NCBI GenBank assembly: GCA_010094045.1
Contig: ML986700.1
Span: 90,192 to 154,191 of the forward strand
DNA length: 64,000 bases
DNA from: Lojkania enalia
Lineage: Eukaryota; Ascomycota; Dothideomycetes; Pleosporales
Reading direction: 5' to 3'
Shown here: positions 48,816-61,559 of the stretch, piece after piece
How positions within the stretch are numbered: the first letter of the stretch is position 1
Layout: every line of letters starts with the position of its first letter
Notes under the pieces: generated by a model
Database searches by the model: none
What the model was told of the DNA's origin: nothing
The model's input: only the letters and a program-made list of their open reading frames with translations
Made by a program: the position numbers and the translations under genes

Positions 48816-51800
48816 AGAAGGGGGGAGGTTCTTAAAGTACTAAGAAGTTAAACTATAATTAAAAATAATTGTTTTTTTAGGTTTTTAGAATATATTATCT
48901 TAATACCTACTAACGCCTATATTATTTAATATATTAATTACTAGATTAAAGAGTAAAACTTCTAATTTCAACCTAGACTAGATTTTAGTTAATCTCTACA
49001 GCTGTAGTAAGTAAGGTATATATTTATAGAGATATATACTAATTCTTTCTCCGTGTATATTCTATACTTTACTAGTAAAAGAATGTATTTAGTTAGCTTC
49101 GTATACTAATAGATAAGGAAAGCTAAGTAAGCAAATTTTTGGTTTAGTCTATCTAAAATCCGAACACCGAAAAGTAGATATAATATATATCTTCTAAATA
49201 TCTCTATATCTTACTTTCTCGCAATATAATAAGCTAGTAAGTTAGATAAGAGTAACTAAAACTTTTACTACTCCCTGTATTTATATATTATTTAATATAG
49301 TTTAGGTAGTCTATTTAATTAATAAACTAGTAGTACCTTCCCTCTTTTATATAGTACGGGTATTAATCTAGTACTACTAAAATACTATTAATATAAATAA
49401 TACTGTAGATTATCGAAGGATTTTTAGTATAAGAGCGTCTGTAAAAATACTAGTTAAACTTATTACTAATCTATACGCCGCAATTATAGTAGAAATAAGC
49501 CTTTATTAGAACGGTTAGACTAGAAGAGACTCTATAATATTTATCGAGATATATATACAACTTATTTATATACTTTACTTCTTAAGAATATCCTATCTAC
49601 TAGTATCTATCCGGCTCTAATAATATATGCTTGTTAATATATGCCGTAAAATAATTCGCCGTAATTTTTCCTATAATAGGTATTTAACACCTATTCTATA
49701 AACAGTAAGAAATATACTTACATACTCTCTCTATTTATTTAACTTTTATAGTAGCGATCTTATTTTCTCGTAAACAGTAAAGGAGATAAAAGTTTATTAT
49801 AGTTCTACTATTTAAATATTACTAGAATACTACTATATTTATAACTTAACTTACTTTAAAAGTTATTTACGGTACTATAGGCAATTACTATTATAGTTAG
49901 AAGTAGCATCTATAAAGAATAGTTTAAAAGGAATTAGGCTAGCCGCCTTAGTAAATATCTAGATAATATCTATAAGTTTAAGAGATTAATTCTAAGTTCT
50001 ATATAAGTAAGAGATAATTATTAAGTAGTTAAGATTATATTATAATTAGATATTAACTAATTTAGAGATAGGGTACATTTTTCTTAAGGCTAAATCGTCC
50101 TGGCAAGTAACTTTTAGGGTTTTTAACGATGACTAAATCTATAAGACTAAAAGTAGAGTTATAATCTTTTTCTATCCTCTTCTAATTATAATAAAAGAAG
50201 ATTTATCCCTAAGACTACACCCTATATATTATTAGAAGGAGTAATAGTTGGGGCTCTATTTACTACAGACTTTTTAACTTACGACAATAATATTCTATAG
50301 TATGCTAGTTGTCGAGCGTAATTATATTAAGTATAGCTTAATATCCTACTCGATAAAACTAAGATTATAGTAACTTCTCTATTATACTTAGTCTTAGTAT
50401 AGTAGTAGGAGATATTATTTTATTAGGATATATTCTTTATATAATTAGTACGTTTTAAGTTGTAGGTTTAAATAGAAGCTAGACTTAGATAGGCTATTCT
50501 AGAATCTAAAGGGAAAAGAGATTCTAATAACCCGTAATTCCTTTAAAAGCTTTATCAGTAATAGTAAAAGCTAAAATTAAGATAACTAGATATAAACTCT
50601 ACTTCTCTAGATTATTTATAAGAATTATAGTTATACTACTATTTTTAATTAGTTTAATACCTCCTAAAATACATGTTAACGTACTCTTTCTAACGTTTTA
50701 ATAAGGCTTTAGGATTCTTTAGACATATAAGTAGTAAGAAGCGGAAATCTTCTTCTTACTTAGTAACTAGTATTATTATATCTTTATAGAACAATCCTTC
50801 GCTTAGAGCGAATATTAGATAAAAACTAAGATAATATATTAATAGAATAATTAATAATATTTAAAGCTAGAAGTAAGGGTATTTATATTCGTATTTATTA
50901 TAAGCCTAGATAAAGGTAAAAAGATCTTTAATAACCGCTTCTAAGACGCGAGGTTTTGGTAGTTACATCTCCTAAACTATTCGAGGAGAGAGAAAATCCA
51001 GGTTATAGAATAAAAGCGATAATATCTTAATACTAGTAGAGAAAGAAGTTTTAAATTATATAATAAACGTTTATTAATAAAGTAAATATATTTAGAATAA
51101 CTTATTTTTATATACTTAAAGTTTTTAGATCTAAGTTTTAGAAACTCAGAAATAGAAAATAGAAACTAGGAAGGAGAATAGAATTTCAGTTAATATCTAA
51201 TTAACTGCAGTACCCTAAATAGAAAGTAGAAAGTAGAAAGGTTTTAGTAGTAATATCTAATTAGAAGGTTAGAGCCTAAAATAGTAAACTGTAAACGGTA
51301 TTATAACCCTTATAATAGTATATATAGTACTTACTACAATCGCTATAGAATATAAAAAGTTATAAGTATTAAATATACTATATATAGGCCCTATCTTAAT
51401 AGTTATAATCCCCAAGCTTTATTATATAAAATAATATACCTAATTCGATTATCTATAATCTTTATTAGTAAATAATTTAATAGGTAATATTAAGCTTACC
51501 TCTTATATATTTATCCTAGATAATATATCTACGATCTAATATAGTTTAGGGTATCTTAATTTAGTACTAAACTATTCTACTATAGTTGTACTATAATTTA
51601 AATTGTTAAATTTTAATTGTAAAGATTATTATATTAATTAATACTAATTGTATAGTAATTAGAAGTATACTCTCTATATACTCCAGGACTTTAAGTAGAA
51701 ATTGTAAACCGAGAGTGGAAATTTTATAAGTAAATATAGGGAAAGAAAGTCTTATTATATTACCCTATATAACGTAAGAAGGATAGTAGAATAAAGAATA

Positions 51801-52950
51801 AAAAATATTATCAAAGTACAATATATTATTATATAGGCTTAACCCTAAAAAGTAGATAGTATAGATTATAGTTAGTAGTCGCTTTATTAGTAGGCGACAA
51901 CTACTAAACCTTTACTAACAGCTAATAACCGCCGATAATCCTTTACTAATAGCTAATAACCGCTAGCTAAGCATACACCCTACTATAATATTAGCAACTA
52001 GAGCGTATAGTACTTCTAATATGTACTAGTTTACTAGTAGAGAAAAAGTTGTATAAGTAGATAGATTCTTTTTATAGTCCGACTACTTTATATTTTAGCA
52101 TTATCTTAATCTATACTAGTATCTATTCTAATATACGTAATTAACTAGAAGCTATTACTTAGGCTATTAAGAAGATGTAAAAACAGGAAACCGATTTTAG
52201 GCACCTCAGCAATCCAAATTAGGGACTAGAAAACCGATTTAAGTTTTTAATACTACCTACTATATAGTATACTTAACCTGAGAAATAATATAATATAGTT
52301 TTAACTATTCTATATAACTATTATATTTTAACAACAATTAAGATTTATAAACTTAAAGGTAAGGTAGAGTATAAACGAAAATTTTCAAAAGTAAGTCTAA
52401 ACCCTTAGTAGTAAATATAGCAAATTGTAGCGAGATTATAAAGTAGACGTATATTTTATTATATAGCACAATAGCCGCTTTTATATATTTACCTTAGTAG
52501 ACGAGCCTTTATAGCCCCTAAACCTAGAGAAACTAGTAAACCTCCCTTTTTTTTTTTTTTTTTCCACTCTATTGTATACTAACTTATCTTAGAATAAACT
52601 ATACCTTCTATCTATAAAAAGGTCTCCTATATATTTCGAAACTAGGTATTAAGCAAAAGTAGTAAAAAGGAAGATAACTAGCATTTAGTCTACTACTAGA
52701 TCCGGGTGTTATATAAGGTAATAAATAGCTAATTAGTTACCTATTTTTCTAAACGTCTAACTTATTAATATAAACTTAGTAAATAAGAATAAGAGGGATT
52801 AGATATCTTTATTTACTAGGTAGAAATAGTAATCAATTTTCCTTATAATATATACTAGGAGAGATAGAATCTATATATATTAATATAATACTCTATATAC
52901 ATTAAATAATATACTAGAAGATAAGGTAACTTAATAGTACCTCTTAACTA
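48816..52950. other. RIP-degraded AT-rich DNA, no identifiable gene
   Basis: No family assigned. Contains a 17-base T run at 52,547-52,563. It lies downstream of the DUF3435 fossil in the sense of that gene, where Starship cargo would be expected. Confidence 0.4.
52547..52563. repeat. Poly(T) run, 17 bases
   Basis: Homopolymer within RIPped DNA. It could be the complement of a retroelement tail on the minus strand, but no adjacent LINE-like frame was found. Confidence 0.5.
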
Positions 52951-55300
52951 GATATTATACCCTATACTTAAGGGCTGCGTGATTTTTAAAATACTCTTCT
53001 CCTTTAATCTACTCTAAATAAGAAGGATCTTAATATAGAAAACTCTATTAAAACGCTCCCTCAGCTTTATAAAGATTAATATACTTTCTAAGTAACTCCT
53101 TTTTCTTAAATTAGCAGATCCTCTCTATACGAATATAGAGAAGGTAAACGTTATCTATAAACGTAATTAGAATACTTAAGATAATCTTAACTTCGTTTTC
53201 TCTAATCTAATCTAAGCTCCGCATTTAATTTAGACCCTCTTAAATAGGTAAATCTAGGCTAATAACCTCTTTCAGCTACTTTATCTAATAGGCGTTAGGT
53301 TTTACGTCTATTACGCTTTAGTCTCCTTCGGATATAAATCGAACGTTAGTAGCTTTATTTAGTATACTATCTAGCTAACTCTCTACTTAATAGTAGTACT
53401 TAATAAGATTGCGGATAAACTTTATACGAGGTTTTATAGCCTATTCTTCCTCGAGTTTATTTAACTGCTAAGATAGTAATATAGCAATAATAGCTCGTTC
53501 TTAGAATTTATATAGTATAGAAGAACGGGCGGTAAAGTCTACCTTAATATTACTATTTAGTTGCCTTTTAATATTATAATCGTCGATAGTATTATAAAAA
53601 TCGAGAATAGCCTAATTCTCTTTCCGTTTACGTAAGATATTTATAAGACTATAAAGCCTGCGTTTAGCTTTATCGTAATAGTTATATAGCTCTGTTCCCT
53701 TTACAGTATTAATAGAGCGGTATCCTCGACGACTAATTTTTTCCTTATACTGCTCTCGTTTTACGCAAAGACGCAGAATCTTAGAGTATTAATCTAGTTC
53801 CGACTTAAATTCAAACTTCTATTCGTCTATTAGACCTATAGGGGCTTACTTATCCCTTAAAATACCTATCTATACTATATATTATATAAGGTCGTCCTAT
53901 AATAGAGTTCTAAAGTAGATCGATTGGAAATCGCGCTTAATTAAATTAGGTAAATAGAATTACCGGTATATATTACCGTAATAACCCATCGTCTAATCTT
54001 ATTCTTCTAGAAGGATAACTCCTAGAAAACTTAGTAAACATATTATCTCTACCTAAAATAGAACAACTTACTATTTATTTTTCTTCTTAAGGCTTATTAA
54101 AGCTAGTAGAGTTTAAGTAGTTACTTAAAACCGGCTACGCGGTTTAACTATATAAAGTAGTTGTGATATTTACTATAGGGTAATACTTTCGTATCTAGTA
54201 CTTTACTTCTACCAGCTATCTTCTTAATATCCCGAAACATTAGCCGATCTAATATCTCTTTCTTAAATCTAATATTAAGAGATTATTTATACGCAGGAAT
54301 TTCTAATATAAAGATCTCTTCTAGAAAAGTATAATAACGTTAAAATGTGTTATCTACAATTATATAGCTTACTAAACAGGAGATAATATAAAAGGCTAAA
54401 GTATCTTTAAAATAGAAAATAAATCTTTTCTTACGAGTTTATTAGTACTAATTAGGCTGTTCTTTAATTATTATTAATATATACCATCTACCTTTACCCC
54501 TAGAGTTTTTTATATAGACAAGACTTACATGGATAATAGTTATAGTTTAATTCTAGTTATACTTATTATAGACTCTAAGAATTTTAATATATTTATATAA
54601 AAGTACTTTATTTAAACCCTTTACATTTAAACTTTTAATAAATACCTAAGAACGTATAGCTGTAGCTGTATTAAGGAGGAGTATCGTATCTATCTATACT
54701 TAAAAACGACCATAGTAAGGTTTCGGATCTATCTTCTAATAGGTACTAAAAATAGTATATAAGTCCTTCTTATATATTATATACTTTTCCTTTTCTAATA
54801 TATCTAAATTATACTTTAGGGTTAAATAGGTCGGTATCTACTAAAATATATTAGTCTATTCTTCGGAAAAGGGCGTTTAATTATATATCTTATATATTAA
54901 GCTCTATACTATTATCTATATTATAGCCTGCTACATCTATAAATTTGTAAAGTAACCTCCTCTAGTATACTTTAATTATACTCTCCTTCTTAATTCAGTA
55001 ATATTCTATATACTATTTAAGGTATATTTTAAAGATATCAGCCTTATAATAGATAAGAGCGGCTTCTAGATTATAAGTGTTTCCTAAGTTACTACTTAGT
55101 TTAAAGTAAAACCTATATACTATTTATTAGTATTATATAAGGTAGGCTTTTAATAATAAACATACTTTTCCCATTTCTAAAACTTACTAGCAATAAGCTA
55201 TTTCGACCAGTCTCCTCGTCTTAACTTTACCTTTCCCTAGTTTTTATAAAACGCTATTCTTTATAGCAAGTTCCGTTTAGAATTAGTATCTTCCTTAACC
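52950..55300 (-). pseudogene. DUF3435 tyrosine-recombinase (Starship captain-like), RIP-degraded
   Basis: The minus strand reads as a DUF3435 protein with TAG/TAA damage. From high to low coordinates: an N-terminal core-binding-like region (55,200-54,600), then KVLDTKVLPYSKYHNYF and an LYQL..ALRRKIN block corresponding to the first catalytic-Arg region (about 54,220-54,080), then MGYYGNIYR (about 53,985) where captains usually have a His-containing MGH motif, and a C-terminal block with KRDFQSIYF, YKEKISRRGYRS, GTELYN and AILDFYNTIDD (53,950-53,550). DUF3435 proteins are tyrosine recombinases that mobilise Starships. A phase change near 54,000 is either an unresolved intron or an indel. Captain-like homologues outside Starships exist, so mobility is inferred. 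Confidence 0.75.
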
Positions 55301-55990
55301 TTAGTATTACTACTCGATTCTATATACGAGGCTAGTAAGAAATAGATTTTATCTAGTTTAAAGTTAGACTCGGGCGATAAATCTAGATCTTACCGCTTTA
55401 TACGAGAGAATATAATAGCTAAATGTATAGTTTTCGGTTTCTAGATAAAAGATTATTTAAGGGTCGGTTTTTACTAATAGAAGTATTACTTTTATACAGT
55501 CCTCGCTAATAATAGAGAGGATAGAGGAATAACCTAGTAGATGGTACGTAGTAGGGATAGGTCGTAGAGGAGGAGGGCGCTAGGTAAGAGCACAAGTAGA
55601 GTTAATATATAGCAGAAATCCTATAATAATAGGTCGGAAAGAGAAGAGTACTTAGGAAGTATATAGGTAGGAGCTAGTTACAGATCTCTAGAGTCGTAGA
55701 GGATAATATATAGCGAGAACGCGGGTGGGAGCGAATATATAATAGAAACCTATAGCTTCCCTGTACCGCCTGGGCGTAGTATTTAAGAGAGGTAATATAA
55801 TATTTATTAATAGGTGGCTTTATATCGCGCTTAACTATTAGATAAGAGTTTATTTTAGAATCTCTATTACCTTAGCTTATATTAGAAAAGCAGCGAGTAA
55901 TATAGGTTTAAGCGAGGGGAACTCGCCTCCTAAAATAGGGATCTAAACCTCCAAATCTAGATGCATTTTCCCTAATAATAAGATTCTAAT
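55301..55990. other. Upstream region of the DUF3435 fossil
   Basis: Somewhat less degraded than its surroundings (55,500-55,790 has many GAG, GTAG and GGTCG motifs) but with no readable frame. If the DUF3435 gene is a captain, the Starship 5' end should lie here or just beyond, but no target-site repeat could be picked out. Confidence 0.35.
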
Positions 55991-56690
55991 AGTAATACTC
56001 TTTTAACTTACTTAAATTTCTAGATAATTCCCGCGAGTCCTATTTCTTATTTATTATTAACTATTCTTTATATTCCTTTAAAACTTTTAAGAAGGCTATC
56101 CTAAGTCTCCTTTAGACTTCTTATCTATTTATCTATTAGAACTAGCTATTTCTATTATTATATTAATTTATTCTATATTCTTATAAATATAATTATTATA
56201 CCTACCTTTAAAAAGGTAGTTTTACTAGCTAATTCCAATATTCTACTTACGTAAGTTTCCTATATTACTTACTAAAGGTATCTCTTTTCTTATAACTAGG
56301 GTAGTTTAACTAGTCTTACTTCTTCTAGCTTTATAAGAGTAGTTAAAATATAATAGCTTCTAATTAACTAGGTATAAAATAGAGTAATAACTAAGAATAA
56401 TTATATACTATAAGGAATTACTCTTATAGGCTTATAATAGAAGTATATAAGTAGAGTATATAAAGAATATTTAAGTTAACTATAAAAAACTATAAAGGTT
56501 AAAGTTATAAAATTATTAAATATAATTTAGTCTTTCTACTATTCTTCTTACTTAGTTACTTAGTTAACTAAGTAATTAAGTATATTTAGTTATTTAGTTA
56601 ACTAAACTATTAGGTATATTATATATCTTATATTAGTCTTATTCTTCTAGCTATATAGAGTTCTAGATCTCGATTAAATCTAGTATAAGG
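55991..56690 (-). repeat. Gypsy LTR, left copy (3' LTR of a minus-strand element)
   Basis: Matches the copy at 60,078-60,762 over its full length with mostly transition differences, plus a few indels in the ACTTAGTTA-rich part near 56,560. Ends are approximate because RIP has altered the terminal dinucleotides. Confidence 0.75.
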
Positions 56691-57460
56691 ATTCTTATAG
56701 GGATATCTATAATAAAAGATCTAATAGAAGTTATAAAATTCTATAAAAGATTAAATATCTTTAACTAATTTTAGAGTTAATTAGTTTCTAATTACTACTA
56801 ATTTATTTAGATTTATTTATAGTTATTCTAATTTAATAATAAATCTTAAATAGTCTATTTATATAGTATAGAATTTATATTTTCTTACTTTAAAATATAA
56901 TTTTACTACTTATAATATACGTAGTACTTATTTAATATATTTCTTATTATCTTACTTTATTTTTAAATATATAAGAATATTATTTAAATAAGCTATATAG
57001 AATTATCTAAAGTATAGTTTTAGTACCTTATTAATTTATTTTTAAAAAGTAGCTAGTATATTAGTAAGTTTAAATAGTATAACTAGGTATTTAAAGAGTC
57101 TCTTTTTTATCCTAAATACTATTTTCTATTTATCTCCTTCTTTAATATAGATCTAATAGTATATATTTTAAATATCTAATTTTATAAAGATAGTAGCTTC
57201 TTTTAATTAATCTTTAAAGTTATAGATAAGTAGTAAAAAGTATTAGTTTTTAATTATAATATTATTAAGAGTACGGTAGTTAATAAATATTTATAGGTCT
57301 ATTATTCCTTTCTTATCTACGAAAAGTATAAGATATACTACTAGTAAACTTAATTTTTAGATTATTTCTTTCTTTAAGTATTCGTCTATATATTATTCTA
57401 AAGCTTCTACTTCTCTTAGTATTAGGCTATATATTAGTCTATATCTAGGTTCTTTTTCTA
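56691..57460 (-). pseudogene. Gypsy reverse transcriptase fragment
   Basis: The minus strand shows the ordered RT blocks of Ty3/gypsy elements: an LREVEAL-like entry (about 57,440), FVDKKG (about 57,320), INYRTLNNI, a FIKLDI block (about 57,190), a GLFEY-like block (57,090), the catalytic YLDD box now YLNN at about 56,979-57,003 by G-to-A change, and a VKDIQSFI-like block (about 56,760). Many TAG/TAA stops. It terminates at the LTR junction. Confidence 0.8.
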
Positions 57461-59070
57461 GTTATAGTTTAATTTTATAATTATATTCTCTATATTTAGG
57501 TAAATATTATAGTAGTTCTTAAAGTTATTTTATTAAGTATTAGTATTCTTTAAATGTACTATATAATATATTTTCTATTAGGAATAATTCTTTTACTACT
57601 TCTCTTACTATTATAGTAAGTTATTCTTTAACTAATTAGCTAGAATTTTTAAGGATAATTCGTCTAGTTTACTAGTTTATCTAAAGGTTTTTCTTTTTTA
57701 ACTATAGAATTTCTAGGATAATATTATAGTTAGTAATTTCTATAATTTAGAAGATTTATCCTTATTAAATTATTTCTAGAATTTTAAACTCTTCTAATTC
57801 TATAGTATATATAACTTTCTTCTAAAAGTCTTTTCTTTTTATAGTTTAGATTATATAAAGTTATTCTAGTTATATTATAAGTATTTCTTTTCTAGTAATA
57901 TAGTTACTAGCTATAAAATTCTTTATTACTCTACTATTAATAAATATATATATTTTATAGCTGTAGTATTATCCTAGTATTATAAAATAGTACTCTCCTA
58001 TATTTCTATATAGTTAAATTATCTTAAACTAATAAGTTATTACCTCTTTTATAGATATATATTTTAGATATTTCCGTTCTAGATATTTATATTATAGTCT
58101 TCTTCTAATATATATCTTAGATAGTAAAAGTTTAAATTTAAGTACTATATAATTTTAAGTTTATTTAGTAACTTTCTATCCTATTATAGCTTCTTATTTT
58201 ATAGGGTTTCCTAGTACCTTATCTTTATTTAGTTATTTTAGTTATATACCTATATTTTCTTTTCTTTTTTAGTTGGCCTTATATTATTATTTAATATACG
58301 ATATCTATACTATCTTAAAATATACTAGATAGTATTAGTTTATATAAGAGTTATTATCTTTTCTAATCTAGTAGTTCTATTCTTATTTATATTATAATAC
58401 CTTTAGTATCTAGTATTTTACTAGTATTTTACTTTATAAGAAGGCTACTACTTTTTATACTATATATATAGCTTTATCCCAATCTATTATATTAAGATAT
58501 TCCTCTACTACTTTTATCATCTCTATCTATTTTTAGAAGTATAAGAAGTAGATTTCTCTAGAGTAGATATTTTACTATTCTTTATAAACGTCGATAATAT
58601 CCTATTCTAGTCTATTCTTATTATAGAATCTTATAGGTAGTTCCTCTTATAGGGTAGCTATAGGAGCTAGAGTTCTCTATTTATACTCGATTATTCTTTA
58701 TTAGTATATAGAATATACTCTAGATACTAGTTTAAGTATTAGTACTCTAATAGTAGCTTCTTCTATTTATAATAGGGTGTTTATTTCTTTATCCTTATCT
58801 AATTCTTCCTAAACTTCTTCTAGCTATTTTTTTATATATTTTTATATTGCTGTAAGTAATATTTTCTTCTAAGGCTAATATTCTATAGTTTCTTTAAGTT
58901 GTTAATATATTTAATACTCGTTTTTATTATAGAAGAACTAATATAGGGTTCTATATTTTATAATTATAGCTAGTTTCTCTTTACCTATTTCCTACGGTTT
59001 ATCTTCTATAGGCTAGTTTTTCTTCTCTTTCTTTTTACTTTAGTATTCCTTTACTATATATTCTAGTTTC

Positions 59071-59349
59071 TGTAACGATGCAAAGAAATCGTTCCACGAA
59101 AAGCTTCATATACAACCTTATCCCAAAGCTTTTCGCTTATCTTATCCTACCCCCGGTTCTACCCCTTTTCCCTTCCGTATATAGTTGCATACTCCCTTAT
59201 AAGTAGCTTGGTAGTTCTTCTATATCCTTTCGTACAAGGCCTATAGGTGTTAATGGAATTCCTAGGTCCCTGAACCCCCACGCACTCCTATATGTCTCTA
59301 AGTGGATTTATACCGCATTCGGACCTATTATCTTGCCTACGCTGTTACA
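59071..59349 (+). mobile_element. Un-RIPped solo LTR, 279 bp, with 5-bp target duplication
   Basis: Starts TGTAACGATGC and ends CTGTTACA, so the ends are the inverted TGTAAC/GTTACA typical of LTRs. Directly flanked by GTTTC at 59,066-59,070 and 59,350-59,354, a perfect target duplication. GC content and CA/TG frequency are normal, in sharp contrast to the DNA on both sides. A RIPped copy of identical length lies at 63,596-63,874 in opposite orientation. It is a solo LTR left by recombination, inserted into the dead gypsy interior. Confidence 0.9.
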
Positions 59350-60077
59350 GTTTCTAATAATTATAGTACTTAATATCTTTCTTCTAAGTTTTTCTTTTTT
59401 AAATTACCTATAGTTTAGGCTTCTTTTCTCTAGTAGTATTTAGATCTATAGATCCGCCCATATTAATAGCTTTTACTAAAAAGTATACCTTTTAATAGTA
59501 TACTTATCTTTCTTTATTTTTAAACTAGTATAGTTTATTATTAATTCTTTTTACTAGTTAGAAGTATAATATTAGATCTTAAGGTTATTCTATATATATT
59601 ATTACCCTTCTTATTTCTATTTTTAATTCTCTATAGAATTTTACTATTATACTATAATCGTCTTATATAACTTTATTTAAGAGTTGTTAAAAACTTAATA
59701 TATATAAGATAATAGATTCTAGTTAAACTAGGTTATAAAATCTATCTTCTACTACTTATACTTTATTAATATCTCTAAACGCTAGTTTAAGTTTCTATTA
59801 GAAGTATACTAAACTTATAAATATTACTTTAGTTTTACTTTTCTAATATTCTTCTATATAATTCTTAAAATCTATTAGAAAGGATTAAAACCAGTTAAAA
59901 TATTTACCTATTAAATAAGCTCCTATAAATAATACTTTCTCGTTCTTATACTAGATAATATTTAGGTTAGTATTAATATAAATTCTTACTACTACTAGAA
60001 ATTCTTTAAATTTAGACCTAGTTCTATTAAACTTATTAAATAGTACTAATTTAATTTATTACTAATAATATATTATT

Positions 60078-60762
60078 AGTAATACTCTTTTAACTTACTT
60101 AAATTTCTAGATAATTCTTATAAGTTCTATTTCTTACTTACTATTAACTATTCCTTATATTTCTTTAAAACTTTTAAGAAGACTATTTTAAATCTCTTTT
60201 AAACTTCTTATTTATTTATCTACTAAAACTAACTATTTCTATTATTATATTAATTTGTTCTATATTCTTATAAATATAGTTATTATACCTACTTCTAAAA
60301 AGGTAGCCTTACTAGCTAATCCTAATATTCTACTTATATAAGTTTCCTATATTACTTACTAAAGGTATCTCTTTCCTTATAACTAGAGTAGTCTAACTAG
60401 TTTTACTTCTTCTAATCTTATAAGAGTAGTTAAAGTATAATAGCCTTTAATTAGCTAGATATAAAATAGAGTAATAATTAAGAGTAATTATATACTATAA
60501 GGGGGGGAATTATTCTTATAAACTTATAATAGAAGTATATAAAAGATATTTAAGTTAACTATAAAAAGTTATAAAGGTTAGAGTTATAAAATTATTAAAT
60601 ATAATTTAGTTTTTCTACTATTCTTCTTACTTAGTTATTTATTTATAACTAAATAAGTTTAATAACTTAGTTTTAACTAAACTACTAAATTGTTTATATA
60701 ACTTATTCTATTTACTTACCTATATAGAGTTCTATACTTTAATTAGCTCTAGTATAATAGCA
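60078..60762 (-). repeat. Gypsy LTR, right copy (5' LTR of a minus-strand element)
   Basis: Partner of the left LTR. It contains a GGGGGGG run at about 60,483-60,490 absent from the other copy, and a slightly different ACTTAG-rich segment. Confidence 0.75.
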
Positions 60763-60924
60763 TCTATAATAATAATAGTATAAATCTAGCTTCTATAAAA
60801 ACCTATATAATATAGATATTTATATATAGTATATAGTAATAAAGTTAACTACTTAAAATATAATTAACTAACTATATATAAATATCTATAATAAATATTT
60901 AGTACTATAATATTTAGTACTATA
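60763..60924. other. AT-rich spacer with short reiterations
   Basis: Includes a direct repeat of TTTAGTACTATAATA near 60,899-60,928. No other feature. Confidence 0.4.
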
Positions 60925-61265
60925 ATATTTAATAAACCTTTTCTTTAAGTTTTATTAGTCTTTTTAAATTAAGCTTATAATTATACTATAAGTAGATTCT
61001 AGTATATTATTAATATATTATTATTTAAATTATATTAAATATTAAAGTAGCGTATTTTTTACTATTTATTTAGCTTCTTTTAATAGTTAAAAGAGTTAAG
61101 TTTATTAAATTCTCGATTTAGGCTATAATCTTATTATTTTATTATTATATTATTATTAAAAACTTAGGTATCGTATTTTAATAATAGAGTAGACCTCTTA
61201 TTTATATAAGCTACTTACTTATAAGGTATATTAACAACTTTATAACTACCCTTTAAATAACGTAC
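60925..61265 (+). repeat. Left inverted arm of the pogo-type element
   Basis: Reverse complement matches 62,790-63,105 with mainly transition differences. Such arms are long for Fot1-type elements, whose TIRs are usually short. Confidence 0.7.
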
Positions 61266-61559
61266 TATATAAGCGAGCTGATTACCTAAGTAAGCTAATT
61301 ATAATACTAAAACTCTACTAAAATCGCGATAATTATACTTTATAGTATTATACTATAACTAATAACTATAGAATTAATTTAGAAAGAAGCTAGAATATAG
61401 CTTATATTCTAAACTTTTTAATAAGATATAATACTAACTATACGTTATATTATATTAATCTATAATATCTCTTAAAGTATACTTAGTATATAAAAGTAAA
61501 AAACAGCTTTATAACGTAATTACTAGCCTAATTTAATAAAGCTTAGTAAAACTAAAGAG

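Larger units (their letters stand above)
55991..60762 (-). mobile_element. Ty3/gypsy LTR retrotransposon, RIPped, apparently lacking RNase H and integrase
   Basis: Direct repeats of about 700 bp (55,991-56,690 and 60,078-60,762) flank about 3.4 kb of interior. The minus strand next to the left LTR encodes gypsy reverse transcriptase and then runs straight into the LTR, leaving no room for RNase H and integrase. The rest (57.5-60.0 kb) would hold gag and protease, but I could only see charged fragments. A foreign solo LTR interrupts the interior at 59,071-59,349. Every part except the solo LTR is RIP-mutated. Confidence 0.7.

Noticed and set aside
30001..52950. Centromere
   Set aside because: RIPped AT-rich blocks can be centromeric in ascomycetes, but here identifiable Starship-type genes explain the block and no centromere-specific feature can be read from sequence.
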